From Acidobacteriota bacterium (GTDB lineage: Bacteria; Acidobacteriota; Vicinamibacteria; Vicinamibacterales; CAVVIG01): a stretch of 64,000 nt of DNA. The notes beneath the pieces were generated by a model. The model made no database searches. It saw only the letters and a list, made by a program, of their open reading frames with translations, and was not told the origin of the DNA. The DNA is taken from positions 374,501-438,500 of the forward strand of contig QHWB01000031.1 in assembly GCA_003222395.1 (NCBI GenBank). The letters are read 5' to 3'. Positions 16,806 to 25,842 of this stretch are shown here, in pieces (position 1 is the first letter of the stretch; the number at the start of each line of letters is the position of its first letter). The position numbers and the translations under genes were made by a program.

Positions 16806-19013
16806 TCAGGTTTGCGGCAGCGCGTGACGCTCGATGAATTTCTCGACGGCCGCTTCGTCGATGTCGGTAAACATGAGCCCGACGCGATACCGGAACGGCC
16901 GCCCCTTGGCCGACTGTTCGCGCCGCGCCCACAAGAGCCGTCCCTGGCAGAAGCACGGCGCCTCGTCGGACAGCAGCGATACGGTGACGATGCGGCCCAC
17001 CTCCGGCGAGGCAGCGCAGATAGCCTGTGCGCCGGTGACCGAGAGATCGACGAGCGCGGCGGGCTGCCGATCGATTTGAATCTTCGTTCGCGCCGGAAAT
17101 TCGTGACGCTTCGCACGCTGCCCCGCCTGCTCCGATGGCGCCGGCGGCGGCGTCTCGAGCATCGCCGCAAGATCCACGTCGTGATCTTTCGGCCCGCGAT
17201 CGCGCTCGAACAGCTGGAGCTCGAGCAGGCGAATCCGCTCGGTCGCCGCCAGGAGCCGCTCGGTGAGGCCAGGGTCGTCCTGCGACGCCGGCGCCGCCTG
17301 GCTCGTCGCGTCGAGGCGCGCGGCCAGCTCGTCCCGCTCTCGGATGGCGGCGTCGGCCCGCGCCTCGGCTTCTTCCAGCGCCTTCGTAGTCCGTGCTCGC
17401 TTCGCTTCGATCGCCTCGAGGCGCGATTCGACGGCAGCGTGCATCCCCTGAACGGTCTTCTTTGCCGCCTCGAGCATCGCGGCGAGGCGCTCGCTCTCAG
17501 CGACGGCCGCCGAGGCGCGATCTTCGGCCTCGGCGATGCGCGCGTCGGCGTCGGTGGAACGCACGCCGGCGTCTCTTGCGCGGGCATCGGCTTCGCTCGC
17601 ACGCGCCTCCGCCTCGCCGGCCCGCGCGTCGAGCTCGCCGATTCGAGCTTCCATCGACGATGCGCGCGCGTCCGCGTCGGCGATTCGCCGTTCGGCAGCC
17701 TCAGCACGAGCGTCGGCGTCCCTGGTTCGCGCGTCGGCTTCCGCGATCCGCTGGTCCGCTTCGGCGGTCCGAGCATCTGCTTCGGACGTGCGCGCGCTCG
17801 ATTCGGCCGCACGCGCGTCGGCTTCCTCAGCATGCGTCGCTGCTTTGGCCGCTTGCGCGTCGGCTTCAACCGCTCGCGCGTCGGCTTCGGCGGCACGTCC
17901 GCTCTCGTGCGCCGCACGCGCGTCGGCGTCGGCCGCGCGGGCGTGCGCCTCCTTCAATTGCTTCTCGGCTTCCGCGCGCTCGGCTTCGATGTCCGCCAAT
18001 CGCGTGTCGACGGCGATCTGAGCCACGGCGGCTTCCTGCCGCGCCGATTCCGCCGCCGCCGCCATCGCATCGCGTTCGTTCGCGGCCTCCTCCGCGCGTT
18101 GTATGGCGGCGGCGTGCTGGCGTTCGAGATCCGCGTAGCGCCGTTCGAGCGCGTCGGTCGCCGCGCGTCGGTACTCGTCATCCGCGGCGCGCGAGTCCGA
18201 CAGCTGCGCGAGGGCATCCGATTTCACCTGAAGCTCCGCTTCGAGCGCGACGGTGCGCTCGCGCTCGATTTGCAGCGTGAACTCCAGCTCCTCGATCTTG
18301 CGCGCATCGTCCTCGGCCTGGCGCACGTCGCCGGCAGACTGCTGCGCCGCCGCGAGCTGGCTTTCGAGCGCCGCGCGCGTCTCGGACAGCTGCGCGACCG
18401 CTTCACGCTGACGCGCGACGTCGGCGTCGAGCGCCGCGCTGCGCTCGCGCTCATGGCGGAGCGCGCGATCCATTTCTTCGAGTGCGTCGCGCGGACCGGC
18501 GCCCGCGGCCAGCGCCTGCTGAAGCGCCGCCTGCGCGCGCTCCAGCTCGCGCAGCGTGCGCGCGGCGGCCTCGCGCTCCTCGCCGAGCGTTCGCTGCTCG
18601 TCTTCGATTTCGTGGCGGAGCCGGGCGGAGGCCTTGCGCTCTCCCTCGAGCATCTTGCGCGCCTGGTCGAGATCGTGCTGCAGCGTCTGGATAGTGGAGC
18701 GCTCCGCTTCGAGCGCGCGCTGCGCGTCGGCGGCGGCTGCGGCCGCGCGATCCTGGGCATTCAGCTGTGCTTCGAGCGACGCGCGCGTCGCCGCCGCTTC
18801 GGCTTCCGCCGTCGCCACGCGCGCCAGCTCGAGCACGAGATTCTCGAGCGACGCGCGCGGGTCGGGATGCGCGAGCGCCCCCTCGAGCGCCGCGAGACGC
18901 GAGTCGAGCTCCGACCGCAGCGTGTCGAGCTCGCGCTGCGCGTTGGTCGCGAGATACTGTCTGACCAGTTGCGGCAAAGGTTCGGCTTTGGGCGGGGTGC
19001 GGCGATCGGTCAT
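16806..19013 (-). CDS. Long coiled-coil protein with C-terminal PilZ domain
   Basis: A protein of about 735 residues from the ATG at 19013. Residues 20-600 are almost all charged, Ala-rich coiled coil, with a stretch of degenerate heptads (ADARAxEADAR-like) at about 355-495. The last 110 residues form a PilZ domain: AKRHEFPARTKIQIDRQP supplies the Arg motif and VDLSVTGAQAI the D/NxSxxG motif, so cyclic-di-GMP binding is plausible. A linker contains LLELQLFERDRGPKDHDVDL. No membrane segment or signal is seen, so it is probably a cytoplasmic scaffold or adaptor responding to c-di-GMP. A TATAAT box on this strand lies 17 nt upstream of the start. Confidence 0.8.
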   Translation of the reverse strand: MTDRRTPPKAEPLPQLVRQYLATNAQRELDTLRSELDSRLAALEGALAHPDPRASLENLVLELARVATAEAEAAATRASLEAQLNAQDRAAAAAADAQRALEAERSTIQTLQHDLDQARKMLEGERKASARLRHEIEDEQRTLGEEREAAARTLRELERAQAALQQALAAGAGPRDALEEMDRALRHERERSAALDADVARQREAVAQLSETRAALESQLAAAQQSAGDVRQAEDDARKIEELEFTLQIERERTVALEAELQVKSDALAQLSDSRAADDEYRRAATDALERRYADLERQHAAAIQRAEEAANERDAMAAAAESARQEAAVAQIAVDTRLADIEAERAEAEKQLKEAHARAADADARAAHESGRAAEADARAVEADAQAAKAATHAEEADARAAESSARTSEADARTAEADQRIAEADARTRDADARAEAAERRIADADARASSMEARIGELDARAGEAEARASEADARARDAGVRSTDADARIAEAEDRASAAVAESERLAAMLEAAKKTVQGMHAAVESRLEAIEAKRARTTKALEEAEARADAAIRERDELAARLDATSQAAPASQDDPGLTERLLAATERIRLLELQLFERDRGPKDHDVDLAAMLETPPPAPSEQAGQRAKRHEFPARTKIQIDRQPAALVDLSVTGAQAICAASPEVGRIVTVSLLSDEAPCFCQGRLLWARREQSAKGRPFRYRVGLMFTDIDEAAVEKFIERHALPQT
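17530..17950. repeat. Degenerate 21-bp tandem repeats coding for heptads
   Basis: Within the PilZ gene, units of 21 bp such as GCGTCGGCTTC/GCACGCGC recur about 20 times, coding ADAR-A-x-E heptads. The units are diverged, so this is a protein-level coiled-coil repeat, not a CRISPR or recent satellite. Confidence 0.75.
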
Positions 19014-19032
19014 CGCGTGAGGCGGAACCAAT

Positions 19033-19038
19033 TATAGT
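19033..19038 (+). promoter_or_regulatory. -10-like TATAGT with overlapping minus-strand TATAAT
   Basis: On the plus strand TATAGT ends 8 nt before the GTG at 19047; on the minus strand TATAAT covers 19031-19036 and faces the PilZ gene. The island therefore looks like a shared divergent promoter. Confidence 0.45.
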
Positions 19039-19046
19039 TTGTGGTT

Positions 19047-20096
19047 GTGTCTGCGCACGACAGCCCGTCCGGTCGAGACGCCGATCTGATCGCGGCCGCG
19101 CGAGCGGCGTCGGCGTGGGGTCGCGCGCGACGCTCGACGTGGACGAACCGACCGCTCGCGATTCCGTCGCCGCCGAGCGTCGTCGTCGCAGCTGCGGTGC
19201 CCGCGACCGTGCACATCGAGCCAGTGCCGCGAGCGACGACGGTGCCGAAGCCGCCACCGGCCGCTCCAATTCCACCGCAACCGTCTCTTGCCGGGCGAGT
19301 CGCGGACGTCGGTCGATCCCTCGGGCCGTCGGCCGCGAAGTGGCTCGTGCGCGCTGCCGGTGTTGCCGCATTGGGCGGCGCCGCGTACGTCGGATTGCCG
19401 TACTTGTCGAAGGCGCTCCAGACGCGACCGAACCGGACGACGACGTCCGGATCGAAAAAGGGCGCCAAACCGGTCGCACCAGCGCGACCGGTCGGCACGC
19501 TCCACGTGGAGTCGACGCCTTCCGGTGCGCAGGTCATGGTCGATGGCAAACCGCGCGGCGTCTCTCCGGCGACGATCCCCGATCTGTCGCCTGGCCGGCA
19601 CGAGATCGTGATCAGGAGCGTCGAAGGCACCGTGCGCCGAACCGTCTCGATCGCCGCTGGCGAGACGGCTGAAGTCAACGAGTCGATATTCTCCGGCTGG
19701 GTGGTCGTGTACGCGCCGTTCGAGGTGACGATCAGCGAAGGCGGGCGCGTCCTGCGGCCGGACGAGCGCAATCAGGTCATGCTGCCGCCCGGCGTTCACG
19801 AGCTTCGCGTGGCGAATCGGACGCTCGCGTACGAGTCGGGCCACCGCGTCGAGGTGAAGCCGGGCGAGGGTGCGACGCTCCGGATCACGCCGCCGCCCTC
19901 GACGCTCACCGTCACTGCAGCCGAAACCGCGGAAGTGTGGCTCGACAACGCCCGCATCGGCGACACGCCGGTGAGCGCCGCGCCGGTGCCGCTGGGCACG
20001 CACGAGCTCGTCGTCCGCCGCGCCGCCGGCGGCGAGCGCCGATACACGGTGACCATCGGCGCCGCGCCGTTCACGCTGAACGTCGATTTCCGGTAA
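19047..20096 (+). CDS. PEGA-domain protein with one membrane segment
   Basis: A protein of about 349 residues. After a Pro-rich N-terminal 100 residues there is one hydrophobic segment (WLVRAAGVAALGGAAYVGLP). The C-terminal half holds PEGA repeats: GTLHVESTPSGAQVMVDGKP with PGRHEIVIR at about 150-200, a middle degenerate unit around WVVVYAPFEVTIS, and TAEVWLDNARIGDTPVSA near 290. PEGA modules are surface or scaffold beta-domains. The GTG at 19047 is chosen because the -10-like box lies 8 nt upstream; a GTG two codons earlier is possible. It is divergent from the PilZ gene, suggesting a shared envelope or signalling role. Confidence 0.75.
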   Translation: MSAHDSPSGRDADLIAAARAASAWGRARRSTWTNRPLAIPSPPSVVVAAAVPATVHIEPVPRATTVPKPPPAAPIPPQPSLAGRVADVGRSLGPSAAKWLVRAAGVAALGGAAYVGLPYLSKALQTRPNRTTTSGSKKGAKPVAPARPVGTLHVESTPSGAQVMVDGKPRGVSPATIPDLSPGRHEIVIRSVEGTVRRTVSIAAGETAEVNESIFSGWVVVYAPFEVTISEGGRVLRPDERNQVMLPPGVHELRVANRTLAYESGHRVEVKPGEGATLRITPPPSTLTVTAAETAEVWLDNARIGDTPVSAAPVPLGTHELVVRRAAGGERRYTVTIGAAPFTLNVDFR

Positions 20097-20257
20097 TCGA
20101 CGAAACCTCGAAATTCATTTGCGGTCTTTGCGATCTCTGCGTTTCTGATCGCTGGTGTCGATCCAACCGCGCGCCGTTCGACCAATCTGCAGCGGGAAGG
20201 AACTTGGCAACCTGACGGCCTTGCGCTTGCGGACCGGAGATGCTGTGATCGGTCGCC

Positions 20258-21511
20258 GTGCCAGTGACCGACCCTCTGAACAACGTCCACGAGACGGTAA
20301 GCGCCGTTTACCTTTCCGATTCGCGCCGGGTGCTCGCGACGCTGATTCGCCTGCTCGGCGACTTCGATGCCGCCGAGGAAGCGCTGCACGAAGCGTTCAG
20401 GGCGGCGCTCGAACAATGGCCGCGCGAAGGGGTGCCGAAGAGTCCGCGCGCGTGGCTGGTCTCCACCGGACGCTTCAAGGCGATCGACGCGATGCGCCGC
20501 CGTGCCCGATTTGGCGCGCTCGAAGAAGCCGGCGACGCCGACATCGCGGTGATCGATACGGCGGCATGGGCCGACGAAGAGAGTGTCGAAGACGACCGCC
20601 TTCGTCTGATTTTCACCTGCTGCCATCCGGCGCTGGCGCCGGACGCGCAGATCGCGCTCACGCTGCGCGAGGTGTGCGGTCTGACGACGGAGGAGATTGC
20701 GCGCGCGTTTCTGACGCCGGCGCCGACGCTGGCTCAGCGAATCGTGCGCGCGAAAGGCAAAATCCGCGACGCGCGGATTCCGTACGAAGTGCCCGCACGC
20801 AGCGATCTGCCCGAGCGGCTCGACGCCGTGCTGCGCGTGATCTATCTCGTCTTCAACGAGGGATACGCGGCGTCCTCTGGCGCGACGCTGACGCGGCATG
20901 ATGTGTCGGCTGAAGCGATTCGTCTGGGGCGGCTGCTCGTCGATCTGCTGCCCGAGCCCGAAGCGAAGGGCCTGCTGGCGTTGATGCTCCTGCACGATTC
21001 ACGGCGCGCGGCGCGAACGTCGGCGTCCGGCGAGCTGATTCTGCTCGAAGAGCAGGATCGCGCGCTGTGGAACCGCGATCAGATTGGCGAGGGGATCCGG
21101 CTCGTCGAACAGGCGTTGTCGTCGCGGCGTTTCGGTCTGTACACAATTCAGGCGGCGATCGCAGCGGTGCACGCCGAGGCGCCGAGCGCCGACGCGACCG
21201 ACTGGGCCGAGATCGTCGGGCTCTACGACGCGCTGCTCGGATTCGACGCGTCACCCGTCATCGAGCTGAATCGAGCGGTGGCGCTCGCGATGCGGGACGG
21301 CCCGGCCGCGGGCCTCGCGATCATCGACCGAATCCTGGCGCGCGGCGATCTCGCCGACTACCGTCTCGCCCACGCGGCGCGCGCCGAGTTGTGCCGGCGT
21401 CTTGGAAGAACCGCGGACGCCCGCGGCTCGTTCGAGCGCGCGCTCGCGCTGACGCGACAGGAACCGGAGCGGCGCTTTCTCGAACGTCGGATCGCCGGGC
21501 TCGGAGGCTGA
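20258..21511 (+). CDS. ECF42-type RNA polymerase sigma factor with C-terminal TPR extension
   Basis: A 417-residue sigma-70-family protein. Region 2 is [20 protein letters not shown], followed by [18 protein letters not shown]; region 4 is [20 protein letters not shown]. After about residue 180 there is a long DUF6596/TPR-like extension ([15 protein letters not shown]-type segment, then repeats ending [20 protein letters not shown]). This layout is that of ECF42 sigma factors, which are known to sit next to DGPF-domain proteins instead of anti-sigma factors. That partner follows 2 bp downstream. Start GTG 20258 or 20264 cannot be separated. Confidence 0.9.
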   Translation: MPVTDPLNNVHETVSAVYLSDSRRVLATLIRLLGDFDAAEEALHEAFRAALEQWPREGVPKSPRAWLVSTGRFKAIDAMRRRARFGALEEAGDADIAVIDTAAWADEESVEDDRLRLIFTCCHPALAPDAQIALTLREVCGLTTEEIARAFLTPAPTLAQRIVRAKGKIRDARIPYEVPARSDLPERLDAVLRVIYLVFNEGYAASSGATLTRHDVSAEAIRLGRLLVDLLPEPEAKGLLALMLLHDSRRAARTSASGELILLEEQDRALWNRDQIGEGIRLVEQALSSRRFGLYTIQAAIAAVHAEAPSADATDWAEIVGLYDALLGFDASPVIELNRAVALAMRDGPAAGLAIIDRILARGDLADYRLAHAARAELCRRLGRTADARGSFERALALTRQEPERRFLERRIAGLGG

Positions 21512-21513
21512 TC

Positions 21514-21858
21514 ATGGGGACGTCAATGAAATACCTGTGCCTCGTGTACATGGAACCACAGAAACTGCACGCGGTGCCCGACAGCGAATGCGCCGCCTGC
21601 GGCGCCGGGATGCGGAGCCGCGGGGTGCTGATCGCGGCCGAAGCGCTTCAACCCGTCGACACCGCCACGACGGTGCGAGTGCGCAACGGGCGGGTGTCGG
21701 TGACCGACGGTCCGTTCGCGGAAACGAAGGAGCAGCTCGCAGGTTTTTATCTGATCGAAGCGAAGGACCTGAACGAGGCGATCCAGACGGCCGCGAAGAT
21801 TCCGCCGGCGCGCGAAGGCAGCGTCGAGGTCCGGCCCGTCAGGGAACTGAATCCGTAA
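21514..21858 (+). CDS. DGPF (YCII-related) domain protein, partner of the sigma factor
   Basis: A 114-residue ferredoxin-like-fold protein. MKYLCLVYMEPQKLHAVPD opens the fold and VTDGPFAETKEQLAGFYLIE holds the DGPF motif. In ECF42 modules the DGPF protein is co-encoded and is thought to be a target or co-regulator; its biochemistry is not settled. An ATG at 21514 directly follows the sigma stop, and a second ATG at 21526 is also possible. It has no membrane segment. Confidence 0.85.
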   Translation: MGTSMKYLCLVYMEPQKLHAVPDSECAACGAGMRSRGVLIAAEALQPVDTATTVRVRNGRVSVTDGPFAETKEQLAGFYLIEAKDLNEAIQTAAKIPPAREGSVEVRPVRELNP

Positions 21859-21930
21859 CCGCGATCTCGGGTCGGAGGACGCCAGTGCTGAAGAAAATCG
21901 CGATCGTGAGGTAGACTCTCGCGCGTCAGG

Positions 21931-22755
21931 ATGAAGAAGCCGATCGCGACCATCGGCGCCGCAACCAGCCTCGCCCTGCTGACGATCGGGATGGGCGCCG
22001 GCCTCGCGCAGGCGCAGCGCGGCGCGACGCCGCCGCGTGCTTCGGCGGTCGACCCCGCTTCCACGTACAACGGGCCGCGCACCCCCGACCGCAAGCCCGA
22101 TCTGAATGGCATCTGGCAGGCTCTCGGCACCGCCCACTGGAACATCGAAGCCCATTCGGCGAGCGAGGGTGTTCCCGCGGGGTTCGGTGTCGTGGAAGGT
22201 GGCACCATCCCCTACCAGCCGTGGGCGCTGGCCAAGCGAAACGAGAACTTTCAGAACCGGCTCATGGCCGATCCGCTCAGGAAGTGCTACATGCCCGGCG
22301 TGCCGCGCGCCATGTATCTTCCGTTTCCCTTTGAAATCACGCAGACGCCGAACCACATCGGGATCGCGTACGAATTCGCTCACGCCACGCGTACGATCTT
22401 CCTGGACGGGACGGCGCACCTCGACGATCTGGACTTCTGGATGGGCGACGCGCGCGGAAAGTGGCAAGGCGACACGCTGGTCGTCGACACCGTGAGCCTG
22501 GGCGACAAGACCTGGTTCGACGGGGCAGGAAACTTCCACAGCGACGCGCTTAAGGTCGTCGAACGCTTCACGCCGATGGACGCGACCCACGTCAATTACG
22601 AGGCGACGATCGACGATGCCAAGGTGTTCACGCGACCGTGGAAATTGAGCATGATCATCTATCGGCGCCTCGAGAAGAACCTCGAACTGCTCGATTACGA
22701 GTGCGCGGAACACGTGTACGAGAAGCTGTTCAAGAAGCGAGGCGGTCAGCCATGA
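21931..22755 (+). CDS. Secreted protein of uncharacterised acidobacterial family (gene A of operon copy 1)
   Basis: A 274-residue protein with a clear signal peptide (ALLTIGMGAGLAQAQ). The mature part has RTPDRKPDLNGIWQAL, KCYMPGVPRAMYLPFPFEI, GKWQGDTLVVDTVSLGDKTW, GAGNFHSDALKVVERFTP and VNYEATIDDAKVFTRPW. I know this pattern only as a hypothetical family common beside DUF6152 proteins. It is the first of three genes: it overlaps the next by ATGA (22752-22755). The homologous gene at 34073-34879 opens an inverted second copy of the same operon. Function unknown. Confidence 0.85.
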   Translation: MKKPIATIGAATSLALLTIGMGAGLAQAQRGATPPRASAVDPASTYNGPRTPDRKPDLNGIWQALGTAHWNIEAHSASEGVPAGFGVVEGGTIPYQPWALAKRNENFQNRLMADPLRKCYMPGVPRAMYLPFPFEITQTPNHIGIAYEFAHATRTIFLDGTAHLDDLDFWMGDARGKWQGDTLVVDTVSLGDKTWFDGAGNFHSDALKVVERFTPMDATHVNYEATIDDAKVFTRPWKLSMIIYRRLEKNLELLDYECAEHVYEKLFKKRGGQP

Positions 22756-23768
22756 GGACGTCGATCACCATTGCGGGTCCGCTGCTTGCCGTTCTGTTTC
22801 TGCCTGGTGCCGGCGGCGCGCAGGATGGACGCGGCGCTCCGCCTGCGGGACGCGGCGTCGCGCCAAACGCGAACTATCCGCCCTACGCGCGCCCGGTCAG
22901 CGCATATTCGCCGCCGCGGACCGCCGACGGTCAGCCGGACATCTCCGGCCTTTACGTTGCCATCCCGCTGCCTCGCGGCATCGAGACGCCGCTGGTGCCG
23001 ATGGCGAACCGCGCGCCGAACCGCGCGAACAGCGAGTTTTCCTACAGCCTCAACGAGCGTCCGAAGCTGCCTGAGGGAGCGATCGCGCGGCCGGTGGGTG
23101 TGGATCCGGCAGACGGCAAGATCCCGCTGACGCCCGAGGCGCTGGCCCGGCGCAAGGACATCATCGCGAACCAAGGAAAGATCGAGTACCTCGACGGTCG
23201 CGTCCTGTGCCTCGCCCCCGGCGTGCCGCGTACGACCATTTCGGCGCCGGTCGTCGGCTATCAAATCTTCCAGAAGCCCGGCTACGTGGTCATCTTCTAC
23301 GAGCAGAACCACCTGTATCGGACGATCCCGCTCGACGGACGTCCGCCGCTCGATCCGAACATCCGCAAGGCCATGGGCGTGTCGCGCGGCCGTTGGGAAG
23401 GGAACGTCCTCGTCGTCGAAGTGACGAACTTCACCAACAATCTCAGTAACAACTGGGTGATCGGCGCGGTCTCCGCGACACCCGGCGTTCCCGCGGAATC
23501 GCTGACGACCGGTCACGGCATTCCCCACAGCGAACTGTATCGGGTGACCGAACGCTATACGCCAATCGACGCGAACACGATTCACTACGAAGCCAGAATC
23601 GACGATCCAAAGGTGTTCACCCAGCCGTGGACCATCGCGTACTACGCGTTCGCGCGCGCGCCGAAGAACTATGTGCCGGTCGAATATGCGTGCTTCGAAG
23701 GAAACGACAAGAATCTGCTGCTGATGACGAACACCGACATCAGCGGCATTCGCGTCGACGTGCCCTAG
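22752..23768 (+). CDS. Secreted protein of the same family (gene B of operon copy 1)
   Basis: A 338-residue protein with signal peptide (PLLAVLFLPGAGGAQ). It shares the family core: PRTADGQPDISGLYVAI, LAPGVPRTTISAPVVGYQIF, GYVVIFYEQNHLYRTIPLDG, SRGRWEGNVLVVEVTNFTNN and IHYEARIDDPKVFTQPW. Gene A and gene B therefore arose by duplication of one ancestor. Start codon overlaps the stop of gene A, and the DUF6152 gene follows 11 bp downstream. The paralogue in operon copy 2 is 33016-34050. Function unknown. Confidence 0.85.
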   Translation: MRTSITIAGPLLAVLFLPGAGGAQDGRGAPPAGRGVAPNANYPPYARPVSAYSPPRTADGQPDISGLYVAIPLPRGIETPLVPMANRAPNRANSEFSYSLNERPKLPEGAIARPVGVDPADGKIPLTPEALARRKDIIANQGKIEYLDGRVLCLAPGVPRTTISAPVVGYQIFQKPGYVVIFYEQNHLYRTIPLDGRPPLDPNIRKAMGVSRGRWEGNVLVVEVTNFTNNLSNNWVIGAVSATPGVPAESLTTGHGIPHSELYRVTERYTPIDANTIHYEARIDDPKVFTQPWTIAYYAFARAPKNYVPVEYACFEGNDKNLLLMTNTDISGIRVDVP

Positions 23769-23779
23769 GAGTGAGGTCG

Positions 23780-24175
23780 ATGGACAAGAAACGAACCGTC
23801 GCGGCGGCGAGTCTCTGGCTGATGGGGTTGACCGCGGCGGCCGGCGCGCACCATGCGTTTTCGGCCGAATTCGATCAGGACAAGCCGGTCGTGCTCGAGG
23901 GCGCGCTCACGAAAGCGGACTGGACGAATCCGCACGCGTGGATCTACATCGATGTCAAAGGTCCCGACGGCAAGGTCGTGAACTGGGCGATCGAGATGGG
24001 ACCGCCCAACGCGCTGCTGCGTCGCGGCTGGAAGAAGAGCTCGATGCAGTACGGCGCGGTCATCAAGGTCGAGGGGTTCGCCGCGAAGAACGGCAAGGAG
24101 TTCGCGAACGCCACGAACATCACGCTGCCTGACGGCACGAAGATCTTCGCAGGCACCGACGAGCCTCTGAAGTAG
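23780..24175 (+). CDS. DUF6152 family secreted protein (gene C of operon copy 1)
   Basis: A 131-residue protein with a signal peptide followed by AHHAFSAEFDQDKP, then WTNPHAWIYIDVKGPDG, MGPPNALLRRGWKKSSMQYG and ITLPDGTKIFAGTDEP, the layout of DUF6152. The conserved His pair after the signal peptide could bind metal; this is inference. An AGGAGTGAGG stretch upstream of the ATG at 23780 is a good ribosome site. The broken counterpart is at 32678-33002. Confidence 0.9.
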   Translation: MDKKRTVAAASLWLMGLTAAAGAHHAFSAEFDQDKPVVLEGALTKADWTNPHAWIYIDVKGPDGKVVNWAIEMGPPNALLRRGWKKSSMQYGAVIKVEGFAAKNGKEFANATNITLPDGTKIFAGTDEPLK

Positions 24176-24176
24176 C

Positions 24177-24224
24177 GCAGGCCTCAGAGGTCTGCCAACC
24201 GCAGCGGCAGCCGTGAGGGCTGCC
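24177..24224. terminator. Double hairpin between convergent genes
   Basis: GCAGGCC (24177-24183) pairs with GGTCTGC (24189-24195) with one G-T pair, and GGCAGCC (24206-24212) pairs perfectly with GGCTGCC (24218-24224) around GTGAG. It fills the gap between the DUF6152 stop and the hydrolase stop and could end transcription from both sides. There is no T-run. Confidence 0.5.
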
Positions 24225-25829
24225 CTAAGGCGTTACCGCAATCTGTAACTCAGCCCCGAAGAGCATCGTCCGGTCGTTGTCGCGAGCGGCCCATTTGAGC
24301 AGCGTCCGGACGTCCCGCTGAACGATACCGTCGAACGCCGTCCGCCCGTTCACCACGACCGTGATCGCCCGATTCAGATCGAATTGATCCGGCGACAGCA
24401 GCAGCGTGAGCGCCGCAACGCCTCTGCTCGTCGCGTCGATCCTGTTTCCGGTGCGAACCAGATCGACACGTCCGGATTCGCGCTGCCGCGGAAACATCGC
24501 GTCGGATTCGCCCGGCAGCACAGTCGGCGCGTACCGGCCGGACACGCGCACCGATTCGCCGCCGCGATCGACGGTGAGCAACAGAGGTCGCCCCGACGGA
24601 TAGCCGCGAAGAAGTTCCGCGACGTCGGTGCCGGGAGATTCGGGTTGGTTGTTGATTGTGAGAACGATGTCTCCCGTTCGGAGGCCGATCTGCTCGGCGT
24701 TCGATCCGTTGACGACGCGATTGATGCGCGTGCCGCTCCCGCGGATTCCGAAGTCGAGGGCAGGACGCGTCAACATCCTGTTCACGTCGGGCATCGAACG
24801 CTCGTCTTTGGCTCCTGCCGCGGCCGTCGCCCGCTCCCGCTCGGCGCCGAGCCGTTCGATGACGACCCAATGCGCCCGGCTCGGGATGTTCGGCGGTCCG
24901 CTCTCCCAGCTCAGCGCGTCCGGCAGCGGCCGCCGTGGATGATCGGCCACGAACCGCTCGAACGAATCCTTGATCTCGGGCCACCACGACGTGTCGTGCG
25001 CCGCGGCGGGTTGCGGGCGATAGACGAGCTCGACGCCATGACTTTTCAAGTGCTCGACATACGGATCGACAACGCTGGTGGGATACATCGGATCGCGCCC
25101 GCCGTTGACGACGAACAGCGGCTTGTTCAGCAGGTTGTTGGGAAAGAGATCGCCGTCGGCTTCAGCCGTTTCGCTCTTCAGGACCATGATGAAGCCGTTG
25201 AGCGGCAGGAAGCTCGCGAACGGCGTCGTTTCCCGCATCGCCGTGTAATAGGCGCCGGTTCCGCCGTCGGAGACACCGGACAACACGACACGGTTCTCGT
25301 CGACGTTGTACGTCCGCTTCACCACATCGAGAATCGCACGAAGGTTGTCGATCTGGCGGCCGCTCCACCACGGTGCGTCTCTCCAGGCGTACGGCACGAC
25401 GTAGATCTGTTCGGCGCCAGGCAGGCGGGCGTTCGATCCGGAGCGAGGCGACGTGTTGGCCTCGATGCGGCCGACGCCGCCATGGAGCTGGACGCGGACC
25501 TGGTATTTGCGTGCCGGGTCGTAGCTCTCCGGAACGTCGAGCGTGTAGAAGTACTCACCACCCTCGCTGCGATAGCTCCCCTGCACGACTCCTCGGCGCA
25601 CGTCGCGCGAGTAGACGCGGCCCTGCCTGAGGCGAGCGAACGCCTCGTCGAATCCGACTCCGCTCGCGACGATCTGATCGGAGGCGTCGGCGGCTTCGCG
25701 CGCAGTACGAGCGTGAAAGAACGTCGAGAATGCGGCGGCATCGCCCGCAGCGGCCGGTCCGGACGCCTGATTGGCAGACAGCGCGACCGTGACAATCGCC
25801 ACGAGAACCGACGCCAGGAACCGAATCAT
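24225..25829 (-). CDS. Secreted alpha/beta hydrolase with C-terminal PDZ domain
   Basis: A protein of about 534 residues from the ATG at 25829, with a signal peptide (FLASVLVAIVTVALSANQAS). An esterase-type domain spans about 80-310: YFYTLDVPESYDPARKYQVR, oxyanion region QLHGGVGR, nucleophile elbow LSGVSDGGTGAY (Ser), and later Asp and His candidates in NGGRDPMYPTSVV and AAAHDTSWWPE. A PDZ domain follows at about 370-450 (INRVVNGSNAEQIGLRTGDI). The tail is a small beta domain. It is the last gene of a four-gene minus-strand operon, 13 bp after the cytochrome gene. Substrate unknown. Confidence 0.75.
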   Translation of the reverse strand: MIRFLASVLVAIVTVALSANQASGPAAAGDAAAFSTFFHARTAREAADASDQIVASGVGFDEAFARLRQGRVYSRDVRRGVVQGSYRSEGGEYFYTLDVPESYDPARKYQVRVQLHGGVGRIEANTSPRSGSNARLPGAEQIYVVPYAWRDAPWWSGRQIDNLRAILDVVKRTYNVDENRVVLSGVSDGGTGAYYTAMRETTPFASFLPLNGFIMVLKSETAEADGDLFPNNLLNKPLFVVNGGRDPMYPTSVVDPYVEHLKSHGVELVYRPQPAAAHDTSWWPEIKDSFERFVADHPRRPLPDALSWESGPPNIPSRAHWVVIERLGAERERATAAAGAKDERSMPDVNRMLTRPALDFGIRGSGTRINRVVNGSNAEQIGLRTGDIVLTINNQPESPGTDVAELLRGYPSGRPLLLTVDRGGESVRVSGRYAPTVLPGESDAMFPRQRESGRVDLVRTGNRIDATSRGVAALTLLLSPDQFDLNRAITVVVNGRTAFDGIVQRDVRTLLKWAARDNDRTMLFGAELQIAVTP

Positions 25830-25842
25830 CAATCTACCTGCC

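Noticed and set aside
17530-17950. Possible CRISPR-like array
   Set aside because: Repeats are 21 bp without spacers, diverged, and in frame inside a coiled-coil gene.
16812-19037. A 741-codon open plus-strand frame opposite the PilZ gene
   Set aside because: It mirrors the heptad-repeat codons, has no family features, and the minus-strand gene has a clear PilZ domain.
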